From Mercurialis annua (lineage: Eukaryota > Streptophyta > Magnoliopsida > Malpighiales > Euphorbiaceae), in NCBI RefSeq assembly GCF_937616625.2, contig NC_065573.1, positions 18,925,001 to 18,989,000 of the forward strand: a stretch of 64,000 nt of DNA, read 5' to 3'. Position numbers and translations under genes: made by a program. Below are positions 46,788 to 59,400 of this stretch, in pieces; position 1 is the stretch's first letter, and every line of letters begins with the position of its first letter. The notes beneath the pieces are model-generated. The model saw only the letters and a program-made list of their open reading frames with translations. It was not told the origin of the DNA and ran no database searches.

Positions 46788-47357
46788 TTGTATTAAATAA
46801 AATCAATTATATTTATCACATTATTAAAAATAATATCAATAATAATATTTAACAAATTAAAGTTTCACACATTTAATTTATTGATGTATGTGGAAAACTT
46901 TATTTATTCTGCCGGTGGATAACATGAATAATGAATAAATTTTATATAAATAATTTGGAAATTAAATTTTAATATGCTTGTCAATTCAAATCTCTTGACT
47001 TTATATTAGTGGAAGCCTAAAACCGTTGTAGAATCAAAAAATAATTAATAAAAAAAACAATAGCTGAAAAAAAAAATAACGACATAAAATGAAGAAAGAA
47101 ATAATAATACTGAAAGGAGTAAAAGAAGAATTAAAAGTAACCGACAATTGACGGTCTAAAGAGATGACCACCACCACCCTACTGAAAAAAACAGGATAAA
47201 ACGACTACAAAAATTAATTTTTCAAAGAGATAAACAACCAATAAGCAACGGTCATAATAGATTATCGTCGAACCGGTCCCTCGATTTGGTCCCTATCCGA
47301 AAATAACTTTTAAATAGGAAAAAATATGTTTGGCAAAAGAGAAATCAAGTGCTCTAC

Positions 47358-47366
47358 TATATATAG
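47358..47366 (+). promoter_or_regulatory. Probable TATA box of the ABCG gene
   Basis: TATATATAG lies 43 bp upstream of the chosen ATG (47409). That would leave a leader of only about 10-20 nt if it is the functional TATA box, so either the leader is very short or a different element is used. Confidence 0.45.
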
Positions 47367-47408
47367 ATGTTAGAAAAGTGAAAGCAAAGGAAGGTATAGG
47401 AATAGAGA

Positions 47409-50400
47409 ATGTACTTAGTGTGGGAAAATTTAAGTGTTGAGGTACCAAATAAAGGGAATGGTTCTTCAAGCAATGATAATAAAAATAAGGTATTGCTTAA
47501 TAAGCTGAATGGTTTTGCTGATCCGGGTCGGATCATGGCTGTTATGGGTCCTTCTGGCTCCGGCAAATCAACCCTTCTTGATTCCCTGGCTGGTACGTAA
47601 TCCTAGCAGTGTTCATCAATTAGTCTATCATGTAAAATTCATTTATTTTTATCTAATTAGCTTCAGTAATTCTTTGTATTAGTGAAAATACAATTTAGTG
47701 CATCTTGCAACATAGGAAAAAAATGAAATTTATGCATTTTTATATAAATTTTTAAGGTTGGAAGGTTATATATTTGAGTTTTGATTAAATATTTATAACC
47801 ATAATATTTCTCGCGATCCTGTTTCAGCTCTAGAAGAGCAAATAATAGGTTAACATATGAGTAGTTTCAGTTTCCAATTTGGGATACATAATTGTACAAC
47901 TCATGTAAATATTTTGCTTTTTAGTAATTCATAACAATTCAGTTCAGAAAAGGTAACCTACAAATTATTTTGCCGTTCAATTCAGTTCAAAAATCTAAGT
48001 ACATCAGCTGACGTTCACGATTCCCATTTCCTCAAGCCCACTTAGATTTTTTTTTTTGGTGACGAGAACTCACTCTACTGAGCCAAAATTCAATATCATT
48101 GTCAAACCCCGAGATGTAGACCGCCCGCAAACCCACATACCTGGTAAATCCGGGCTATAATGGCTAGCAACCCAGCCTCAACCACTCCATATTAAGAAAG
48201 GGCGTAGCCGGAGTTTGAACCCACGACCTTTGGCGTCCCGATGGCTGAGACTTATACCACTAGACCAAACCCGTGCGGGCAGCCCACTTAGATTTTTGAC
48301 ACTTAAACAAAATAATAATTAATTCTCTCCATTTTTATCATTTCGCTTAGGTGTCAAAATCTAAGTGGAATTGAGGGAAACGGAGGAAATTGTGAATTTG
48401 AGGGGAGTCATTCCCGTTAAACTGTACATGAGAATTTTTTCCGCCCTTTTTATTTAGGAAAAAGAGTCATTTATTCTTTTAAGGTTTGACTTTAGGATCA
48501 AACAAGCCCTCTACTTTCGAAAAGATTCAAATATACCACTAACGTCTTAAAAAGTGAAGCAGGACCCATTTTGACTTATAAATGAAACGTTGGGGGGTTG
48601 GTTGTCGTAATTGGGAGGGTGTGATTGTTCACTTTTCAAGACGCTGGGTGCATATTTAACCTTTGCAGACGTTGAGAGCTTACTTGATCTTAAAGTAAAA
48701 TTTTAAGGGCATTAATAACCCTTTTTTCTTTTATCTTATATTCCTTTTAAAAATATCTGTTTTGGTCTAGTTTTGAGTATATTTCAATTATAGGTAATTA
48801 TTTAAATTATTTTAAAAGAATATAAAACTTTTTTTTATTTTTTATTTATGACCAAAATGTTTAATGTGTTAATTGTATTTTCAATTTGATAAGTATATAT
48901 TTGTTGAAATAAAAGGTTGAGCTATAATTAAAAAATTTAAGGGTTTGATTTTTTTGATATACGATTAAAATGTAACTATCAAAATTATATTTGACTACGA
49001 TTAAAATGTAACTATCAAAATTATATCAAAATGACGTTTTTGAAAGTTTAAATATAAATGAAAAAAATCAAAAACAATAAGGCATTTTTGAGTGTTTAGG
49101 CCTCTATGTTTTAGAATGGTCTAATAATAAAATTATTTCAAATCTCTATGCATGGTTGAATTTTAATCAATTTTTTTTATTTTTGTAAAAATGTCATAAT
49201 TTAACAGTTAATTGTACTTTTTAGCCATTTTTTTTAAATCAATTTAAGTTTTTTCAATCTTTCAACTCAATATAATACATACTCCCTCCGTCCCATTTAA
49301 GAAGGGACATATCCCATTTTTATTTGTCCCACTTAAGAAGGCCATATCGTATTTTTTGTGCCAATTTATATGAATTTTCCTTTTTTACCCCCTTTTCTCT
49401 TTCCATAATTAATGACTATAAGCTTATACACAAAATACAACACTATCATAAATAGGGGTAAAATAAGAAAACACTATAATAATTAATGCTTTCTTAATAT
49501 ATGTGAAAAAGTCATTTGTCCCTTCTTAAACGGGACGGAGGGAGTATTAGTTTTTTTTTGGTTTTTCATGTCATTTTTAGCTTCAAACTCTTCTTTTTCT
49601 TTTTCTTCAATCACCAAAAATTTAGAAAATTTAAAATTAGATAACATTATTTCTGATTTTTTTTATATTAGAAGTCAAATTTTAAAATTTTAAAAATAAA
49701 TTTTGCTAATTATATAGTTAATTTATAAAATTTAACTAAAAATTAGAACAATTCAATTGATTAGATTTTTTTTTGATAAAATAGCAACAATTAAGACATT
49801 GTTATAAAAATTAAAAGCTTTGGTACAAAGTGCAATAACCGGCAACAGTTTGATTATTTTGCTATTATGCCTTTTAAAAATCAAAATTAACATACTTTAA
49901 ATGTTTAATTCTACCGAATTAGAATATACAGATAGATAAATTATTATTCATTTTTTAATATAGAAGATGAAATGTAAAATTATTATTTCTAATCAAAGGA
50001 AATTCTCGGAAGATGAAGAAGCACCGGGTGAATTATTATGGGGCCAGAGAGGGACCATTACCCCCGAATTTGGTCAAATTTTTTATATTCTTTGACGAAC
50101 TTAATTAATAAATAATGCCGTTAACTTTAAAACTGTACTTTTTAATGTGAAAGATTTTTTTTAGCGATGAAAGATTTCTTATTGACAGGAAAATACTATT
50201 TGACATATTATAAGAAACATATTATGCTTTAAAATAACCTAAATTATTTATTACTAATATACAAATTTAACTTTTCTTGCATTATTTAATATAATATTTA
50301 TATACTTTTTTTCAGATAAATATACTTTTTTTTTATTTTCATGCACACATAAATACAAGCATCAATTCTTGCCGACAATTTATTAAAATGCTTTATATTT

Positions 50401-53400
50401 GAAATATAAGAGTTACCCACAGAATACAAGACATGTTTGACTTACAAATAACTGTAATATACTTTTTTTCCTACCTAATTTTAAGTAACATTTAATTTGA
50501 GAGGACCACAAAATCAGAAAAATTGACAATATTTTAGAGAGATTAAAGATTAAAATAAATGATTTTCATTTTAATAATTCTTATTCGCTTTATTTATTCT
50601 ATAATGTATTAGAGTTATGTAATAAGTTTATTTATGGACAATTTTTTTATTTATGTAATATTATAGTTATGCATAATTTCTCATATAATTAAGCACTAAA
50701 TTATTTATAGTTTCACTCTTTCAAATTTTAATAAATTAAAATCTCTTAAAATATATTATTCTTAAATATTTTGAAATTTATTATTTTTTATAAATAAATT
50801 TAAGTGTTTTTTTTATTAAATAATAACATGTATCAACGAGCTGTAACTGAAATGGTATAAGCGCTGATCAACAAACTGTTAAGATTGTAAGTTCAATTTC
50901 TTCAAATAGAACTCTATTTTCTATAATTATCAAAAAATAAATGAATAATAAAATTTATTATGAAATTTATTTCAAACTGATGTGATTCAATGGCAAGTCA
51001 TCAATTTTCTATTGAACTATAAATACTGTGAGAGAGGGTTTGATGGTGATGCTCTGAAGTTGGAAGGGTCATAAGTAATATTATCTCCATGTATTTTTAG
51101 TTTTCATTATAAATTAAATTATTATTATTAAAAAAGTATTTCTTTTTATCTTAAATTATAAAGACAAAAACTAAAATAATCCTATATATAAGTTCAATTA
51201 GTGAAAAATTTAACTTTAAAAATTAAATTACCTATATAATGGAGTGATTTAATAAATGAGATAAATTTATAATATAATTATAAAAGTCACCTAAAAATCC
51301 TAAAATATCATCTATTGATATAAATTACATTTTCTTAAATCCACAACTAAATAAAAACTGGATATACCAGAAAAGTTTATTTTATAATTCACATTCTATT
51401 AGAAAATAAAAATATAGATTGCTAATTAATTTTACTTTTAAACAGTTTGAATAAGATAATTAAATTCTGTTTTTATTTTTAAATATTTAGCTCATTATTG
51501 GAGTCAATTGCAATTTTTCATGCTATTTTATCAAGTTTGGAAAGACCTATATATCTAGGAGTTTTTTCAGAAACAAATATAGAGGTGAGGTGATAATTTT
51601 ATAAAGTTTGAAAGGCCAAAAGTCCCTTTAGGCCACTCCTGGACTCCGCCCCAATTGAGACTACTATAATTAAATTTCTAAAAATTAATTATACTTCTCA
51701 CAATTTAAATGCCAATTTCCATGGGTGATGACAAATTATCAAATAAATAATTGCAATTTTTTTTTCTGCTTTGGCAATTAATTTTTTTTTTCAAGTTCGG
51801 CTAATAAATTTATATTGCATAATTAAAAAATTATATATTTTTTTATAATTGAGGAGGCCGGGAGCGCTTGTGGGAGGAATCAAACCCACGACCTAGCAAT
51901 TTACCGCCTAGCACTTATACTATTTGAGCTATAGTTCATTAGTAAAAAAATTTAATTAAATCAATAAAAATTGAATTCATTTTATTTAAAACTATAAATT
52001 TCTGAATTAATTTGATTTTAATTAATTAAATTAAATTATTGATTTGGCTACATAAATTTATGAACCAATATGATCCTTCTCTCTTCATATCCAAAAAAAA
52101 CAAAAAGACAAAGTATATACAAAAAGGACCTCTTTGAAATTGAACTGCATGCCCAAAAATTACCGAAATCTTTCCAAGAATTATTTAATCTCTATAATTT
52201 TGTTCATAGATAATTATTATGTTATTGCAAATTTTTACAGATTTATGTATCTTTTTGTTTTAATTTGGACATACAGGAAGGCTGGCTGCAAATGTTAAAA
52301 TGACTGGCAAAGTTCTAATTAATGGAAAGACTCGAACCTTAGAATGCAAAGATATTGTAAGTATATAAAAACAAGACGAAATCAATTATAAAATTTAATC
52401 TTTTATATTTTTTTAATCAATTATGACTAATTTTTTTAATTTTTAATTGTATTCCAATTTAAAAGATTTTGTCTAGTTGTATTTAAAAATTTAAGTTTTA
52501 TTTTTTAAATTTAAACATTTATCTTAATTTACCTTTAGTAAAAAAAATATTATACTAGAAAAGTTATATTAAAAAGTTATTAAAGTACTAGTAAGGAATA
52601 AAGTAAGTTTGTTAAATAAATAACTTTATCCAAATAATCAAACTGATTAGTGAAATATTACCACTAAATACACTATTAAAAATACTATGGTTGTATGTTT
52701 TTTTTATTAAAAGTAGACCTATTTTATGTGCCTGTTTGGTTCAGCTGTTTCTTGTAGCTGGCAGCTATTAGCTGTTGCTGATAGCTGTTAGCTGATAGCT
52801 GATAGACCATACGTGTTTGGTGAGATTTGATTAGTTGTTGCTGTTTATATATAAAATGACTGTAAAGGGTATATTTTTTATTTTTATTTATTAAACTATA
52901 AATATATTATATTATATAATATTTAATAAAATATTAATAATTATTTTTTTATAAGAGGCAATATTTTAGTTTAATTTTATTTAGAGATTTTTTTTGATAA
53001 ATTTATGATTTATTTTTAAAAAATTATTATATTATAGTTGTTTTAATATAAATAAATTTTTTTATGTAATTTATAAACAATTAGAGTATTTAAAAATAAT
53101 TTAAATAATTTTATATATTAAAAAAAGGATATATTCTAATAGGAGTAATTTTGTCTAAATCATTAAAAAAACTGAAACAGCTATCAGCTGTTGGCAAAAA
53201 GCTCCAAAATGGAGCTTCTCAAACAGCAGCTGTTGGAGGTTCAAAAAGCTGCAAAAAGCTTCTAAAATAATCTCACCAAACGCTTTGGTCAGTGACGAAG
53301 CCAGACCCTAATATGAGACTGGGCACAATATAACTAAAAAAAATAAAATTTTATACTATAAATAACAGACTTAATCAACAAAAAATATCAAGTTTTTACG

Positions 53401-56400
53401 AGTTTTGTCAGTTATATCCGAACTTTTAAAATAGCACATTTAACCCGATCTAGCATATTTGGTATCTTTTATAACCATTTTTTTGAATCAAACCAATTTT
53501 TTGCCAAAATATTTAATTTTTATGTGGTTTAGTTGGATGAGTAATGTTGCCATGTCACTATTCGTTGAATTGGCAGTGACGTGGCCGACGTATCGTCTAA
53601 AAAATCGGTTCGATTTAAAAAAAAATAGCTATAAAAAGTATCAAATATGCTAAAACAGGCTAATGGGCCAATTTTTAAATATTTGAATATAACTGACGAA
53701 ACTCGTACACAATTGGTATTTTTTTGTGATTAAGCCTAAATAATATACAAAGAAATTTAAGTTTTAAATTATAAAATAGGACATTTATATAAAGAACAAA
53801 TGTTTTAATTTTTTTCAAAAGATAAGTATATTGATAGAAGAAAACATTATATGCATCGTTGTAGGACAACTAAAAAATCTGTACAAATGTAACTTACAAA
53901 TAATGCCTAAGGTAATATTATTGAAAAAGGATTTGAGATAGCGCCCAGGCACTGCCTGGCCCTACCCTAGATCCGTCTCTGGCTTTGGTGGAACTTTTTG
54001 AAAAGCAAAAGCTAAAAGCTCCACCAAAAAGCTGAACCAAACACCCCCTATGTTAATTGTTAGCAAAACGGCGCCGTTGTACTAGCTAATTTTTGTTAGT
54101 TTTTGGTATTTAACATAATATTTTTTTTGACATATTTAACATTATGCGGTGGACCATTTTTGATGCCGTTTTGGATGTAAAACGGCGCCGTTTTGGATGT
54201 AAAACGGCGCCGTTTTGGATGTAAAACGGCGACGTTTTGCATCCAAACCATCATAATTTTTCAAAGAAAACGCAACCGTGGACAAATATGCAAAAAAAAT
54301 GAAAGTTAATGTTAAATATATGTTAAAAAAAATTATTATTTTAAATATTAAAAACACGTAAAAGTTGGTGATTTTTAGTACAGTTAAACTTTTTTTAAAT
54401 CAGACAAACTATAGTCTGAAGTACGAAGAGAATTGGAGATCGAACCTCTACCTCGTGTATATCGAATGATTTGCCCATTAGGCCAAGCCTTGAAATTCTA
54501 GTGGTATGCTATATAGTCATATATCAAATTGCAATATGAATCATATGATGATGTGCTTTAAACATCTTAAAGTCATAAACATTAAGTAGTTTAGTTGATA
54601 TATTATTCCATGCCAAAATACAAGTGTCGTCATTTAAAATTTCCCAATAAAGGGATATTGGTTCTCTTTGATCTACAAATAAATACTAATCACTGCCCTT
54701 AAACCATGTTTGGTTCATGGAATGCATTAGTTTGGAATAGAATTGCTATTTCATAAGAAATGGAATAATCATTTTTTAGTTTTTGAGAGGAGTACTTATT
54801 CTATAAAATCATAGAATAGCAATTTTATGAAATACTTATTACATGAACCAAAGTAAAAAATTGTCATTCTATATGAAATAGTTATTCTATTCCGCATCTA
54901 TTTCATGAACCAAACATGGCCTTAGTTGAATCCGATATTTGGAGTAGGTGCCAAAATTTGATGATGGATAGCAACTACTAAATTTGTAAATTTCAAAGTA
55001 CACCATGTAGCCAATTTAACAAGTTCCTACTTTCTCCAAACTAACCTAATGCATGTGTGGGTTCATGTTTCATGCCAAAATAGAAAAATTTCACAAATCA
55101 AAATACTAGTATTTAAATCACCCAACTTTCTTTCCAGAAAATTTAATTTTTATACTTTGTCATATATATCACTTCTATAATTACATTATTCTTATTTTTT
55201 TATTTTGCAGATACAAATTATAAAAAAAATTGATAATATTATATATTATGCCCTTCTTAAACTTTCGAAAGTGAAATAGAATACGAAAATAAAGGAGATA
55301 ACATATTTTTAAAGGTCTTATGGGAAAAGTAGATTAAAAGATAAAACGAATAGTATATTTTATTTGTGAACTCGCCGGTCAAATAAGAACATCTTAAATC
55401 ACATTTGTATTGATAAAAAATCTAAATATTTTAATTAAAAAATGAAATTTAAAGGATTGGACATAATTATAAAAAAATTGAAATATAATTATAAAAATTA
55501 AAAAATTTGATTATATTTGAATATGACACAAAAAAATAATTTGATATAAAAAATTATTTTCATTCATAATGCAATAATTCCACTAATTCTTTATAGAGAA
55601 AATTACCATTAGACCCTTCACATATATAATAATTAACAGTTAGATATTCCTTGTTTGAAAATCCTACTTAATGGTCCCTCGCTTTAAATTTCGTTAACCA
55701 TTAGGCCTTTCTGTTAATTTGGGGTACCAAATTGTTAACGGAATTGAAAGTGGGTTACCAAATCGTTTGAAAGTGAGATACTAAATCGTTTAATTAATTA
55801 ATAGTGAGGGGTCAAATCGTTTTCAAAATTGAAAATAGGGTGTTTGAAAGTAAGTGTCGAAATTAATCGAAAGGCCTAATAGTTAACGAATTTGAAAGTG
55901 ATAGACAATTAAGTAGAACTTTGAAATTAGGGCTATCAAACTGTTAATTATCGTATATCGGTGCCTTATTTTATTTTGATTTGATTTTTCAGTTCGATTT
56001 GTACTAATGCTGAACTGATTTTTTTTTACTTCCACAATGAATCAATTTTAAGAATTTAATTTTATTATATCGAGGCGAATCAGACTACATTTATCGGTTT
56101 GTTTATTTGATTAGTCTCAGATTTTGAACTAGCCAAACTCAAAAGTTCAAGGATCAAATTGTACCTTATTCATTTCTACTACTAAAAATTAATTTGGATA
56201 TTGTGCATTCAATTTGCAATATTAATTTAATTAATTTTCTTCTCTAAATTGCAGTCATATGTGACTCAAGAAGATTATTTCTTAGGAACATTAACAGTAA
56301 GAGAAACAATAGCATACTCAGCTCAAATGAGATTTCCTGATAAAATGAGCAAACAAGAAATAAATAAAGTGGTTGAAAAAACAATTGAAGAAATGGGACT

Positions 56401-59400
56401 TGAAGATTGTGCAAATACAATGATTGGAAATTGGCACATGAGAGGGATAAGTAATGGTGAAAAGAAAAGATTAAGCATCAGTATTGAAATTTTGACACGT
56501 CCCTATATTTTGTTTCTTGACGAGCCAACTTCTGGATTAGACAGTGCTTCAGCTTTTTTTGTGATTCAAGCTCTAAGAAATATTGCTTGTGATGGCAAAA
56601 TTGTAATTTGCTCAATTCACCAACCAAGTAGTGATCTCTTCAATTTGTTTGATGATTTGCTTCTTCTCTCTAATGGTGAAACTGTTTATTTTGGACAACT
56701 CAGTCTTGCTGTCAAGGTATTTTTCTTTTATCTATTAATTGTTTTTTGGGAAAATTGTCATTTTGGTCTATATACTTATATGAAAAAAATCAATTAGGCT
56801 CCGTTTTATCCGTTACGATTAAATAGACCAAGAAATTCATAATTTTAGGTCATATAAATTCAAATTGGATCTTTTATTCCATTTCGATTTGGATTTATTT
56901 GATCTAATTTTAGAATGTTTTGGGTGTTTTTGGTATTGATTGATCGAATTGAATTTATTTAATTCCGCGATATAATTAAATTTGCGGATCATAATCACCG
57001 TATTTTCAGAAAATTAATTGCACATTTTTTTAATTAAAAACTCATAAGATAATTTAATAACAGCCAAATTCTTGTTTGATAAATTGAATAATTAATTTCT
57101 CAAGCTTTTATGAGTTTTTCTTTAATTGTTAAAAATAAGTTGAGGGATTAAAATATATTTTATTTATATCGATTATGTTCATCTTTTTTATTTGATATTT
57201 TGATATGATTTAACATAATGTAATTAAGAGAATTTAGTGAAATAGTTTTTTGCAGATGCTGGGTTCCCTTGTCCAACTAGAAGAAACCCTTCAGATCATT
57301 TCCTAAGATGTATTAGTTTAGACTTTGATACTATTAACGAAGTTCTCCGCCTATCTCAAAAGCATCCTGTAAGTTGTTTTTTTTTTAATTAATGACATAT
57401 AAAATTATGATTTTTGCACCAAATTTTAAAAATAACATGATCTTTAAAACATGTTAATCACAGACACCACCTTTTATTTCTTTTCAATTTCATCATGCAC
57501 ATATTTTTCGGTGAAATTTTGCTGATTTAGACATCCGATGAGTCTGCCACGTCAGCAAAATGCCACTAAAATCGCCGATGTTATTTTTGAAAAAAATGAA
57601 AGGTGGTGTCTGTGATACGTTTCAAAAGTTATGTTATTTTTAAAATTTAGTATAAAAGTCATAATTTTATATGTAATTAATTTTTATTTTTTTGGAATGG
57701 ATTTTTATATAATATTACTGTGATATTTATTTATTTTATTGATAATTATAGGAAAGTCCTACTAATTATCTGTTCAATTTAAGAACATCGGAGATTAGAG
57801 CAGCTCTTATTGACAAGTACAAATCTTCCCAGTTCTCACTCTATCTAACCAGAAAGATTCAAGAAATGGCCACATTGGTATGTATTTTGTCGTCTACTTT
57901 AGGCAAATTAAATTAGTTTAAATTCAAGAATATTCACATGTCCCAAAAATAGTTTTAGCATTAATAAAGGCTAAAAGTAACAAAAAAAAAACAAAATTAT
58001 TCATACTATTCAGAAAAAGCACAAAAATTCTTTTAATTTTTTTAGACTATTTGGACTCTCACCGCTTTTAAACTTTACAAAAAGATTACCTTAGCCCTTT
58101 TAGTTTATTTTTTTACACTTAAATCACGTTTTTAGTTATTGATGCGATATTTTTTTCAAACGTGAGGTTTATTACGGGACAGCTCATAATGTTCATATCG
58201 ATCTATTATGCGCCTCTTGCATAAAGCTAATAGGGTTAAAAAAGCTCGAACTTTTAACCCGTTTTTCTTCATTTTTGTGTTTCGTGATTCGATACATTGC
58301 AGGAAAAAGATGGCATAGAAAGAAATAATGGGAGCAAAGCTAGTGTATGGAAGCAACTTTGCACGATGACTCATCGATCATTTGTGAACATGCACAGGGA
58401 CATGGGTTATTATTGGCTAAGAATTCTTCTCTACATTATGGTTGCAATTAGTATCGGCACTCTCTATTTTCATGTTGGCGAAAAAGATGGTACAATGTTG
58501 GCAAGAGTTAAGGTTGTGAACTTCATTTACGGTTTCATGATTTGTTTGTCCAATGGAGGCTTACCTTTTTTTATTGAAGAAATGAAGGTATTTACTTTTT
58601 CTCTTCTTAAAGAATTAGATTTAACGGGAAAAAAAATTCAAATCTTTACGTGCGTTTATATTTAAATAAGACTTTTAATTTTTGTAATACTGTCTCAATC
58701 TGATAATTTCATTGCAATTTTAATTATTTTAATTTTTTCAATCTTTTACCTCAATACAATATTATTTGCTTTATTTGGGTTTTTTTTATCATTTTTAACT
58801 TCAAACTTGCTTTTTTATTTTATTCCAACCACCGAAAGTTAGATAACTTAAAATTATATTTTAACAATTTTTTTTTGGATTAGAAGTTATATGTTGAAAT
58901 TCTAAAAAATGAGTTTTGCTAATTACGGCGTTAGTAAATAAATTCAACCGAAAATTGGGATAATAAAACTGATTAGAAAATGGATAGAATTGAAGCGAAA
59001 AATGAAATTGAAATAGTATTACAAGAACTAAAAGATTTGGTTTAAATTGCCAACAATGCAAAAGTTAATTGATTTTTTAATACAAATAGGCCAACGAATT
59101 ATTTATTTAGTTTATTCTTATGGTACGAATTAGGTTTCTCGTCGAGAAAGGCTTGGCGGACATTACGGAGAGGCTGTGTTCGTATTGTCGAATTTCTTCT
59201 CATCGTTCCCATACTTGATTCTTATAGCTCTCTGTTCAGGAACAACAATGTATTTCATGGTGAAATTCCGTCCAGGATTTTCTCACTATGCATTTTTCTG
59301 TCTCAATCTATTTTGTTGTGTTTCTGTTATAGAGAGTATCATGATGATTGTTGCTTCACTTGTGCCAAATGTCTTGATGGGTATAGGAACTGGAACAGGT

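Larger units (their letters stand above)
52732..54046. mobile_element. Harbinger/Tourist-like element hosting nested insertions, ABCG intron 2
   Basis: Ends GCCTGTTTGGTTCAGCTG and, from the right, GGGGGTGTTTGGTTCAGCTT, flanked by TATGT on each side (only loosely informative). The terminal region is rich in AGCTGATAGCTGTTAGCTG-type subrepeats. A 692-bp hAT-like element interrupts it. A truncated relative lies at 45086-45534. Confidence 0.65.

Noticed and set aside
48160..48280. tRNA gene on the minus strand (good A and B boxes)
   Set aside because: No cloverleaf closes; flanking TSD and poly(A) show that it is a SINE.
51850..51935. tRNA gene on the minus strand
   Set aside because: The boxes are present but acceptor and anticodon stems do not pair convincingly; better explained as a SINE head.
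53459..53653. 64-aa open frame with hydrophobic residues
   Set aside because: Lies entirely within the palindromic MITE at 53368-53736.
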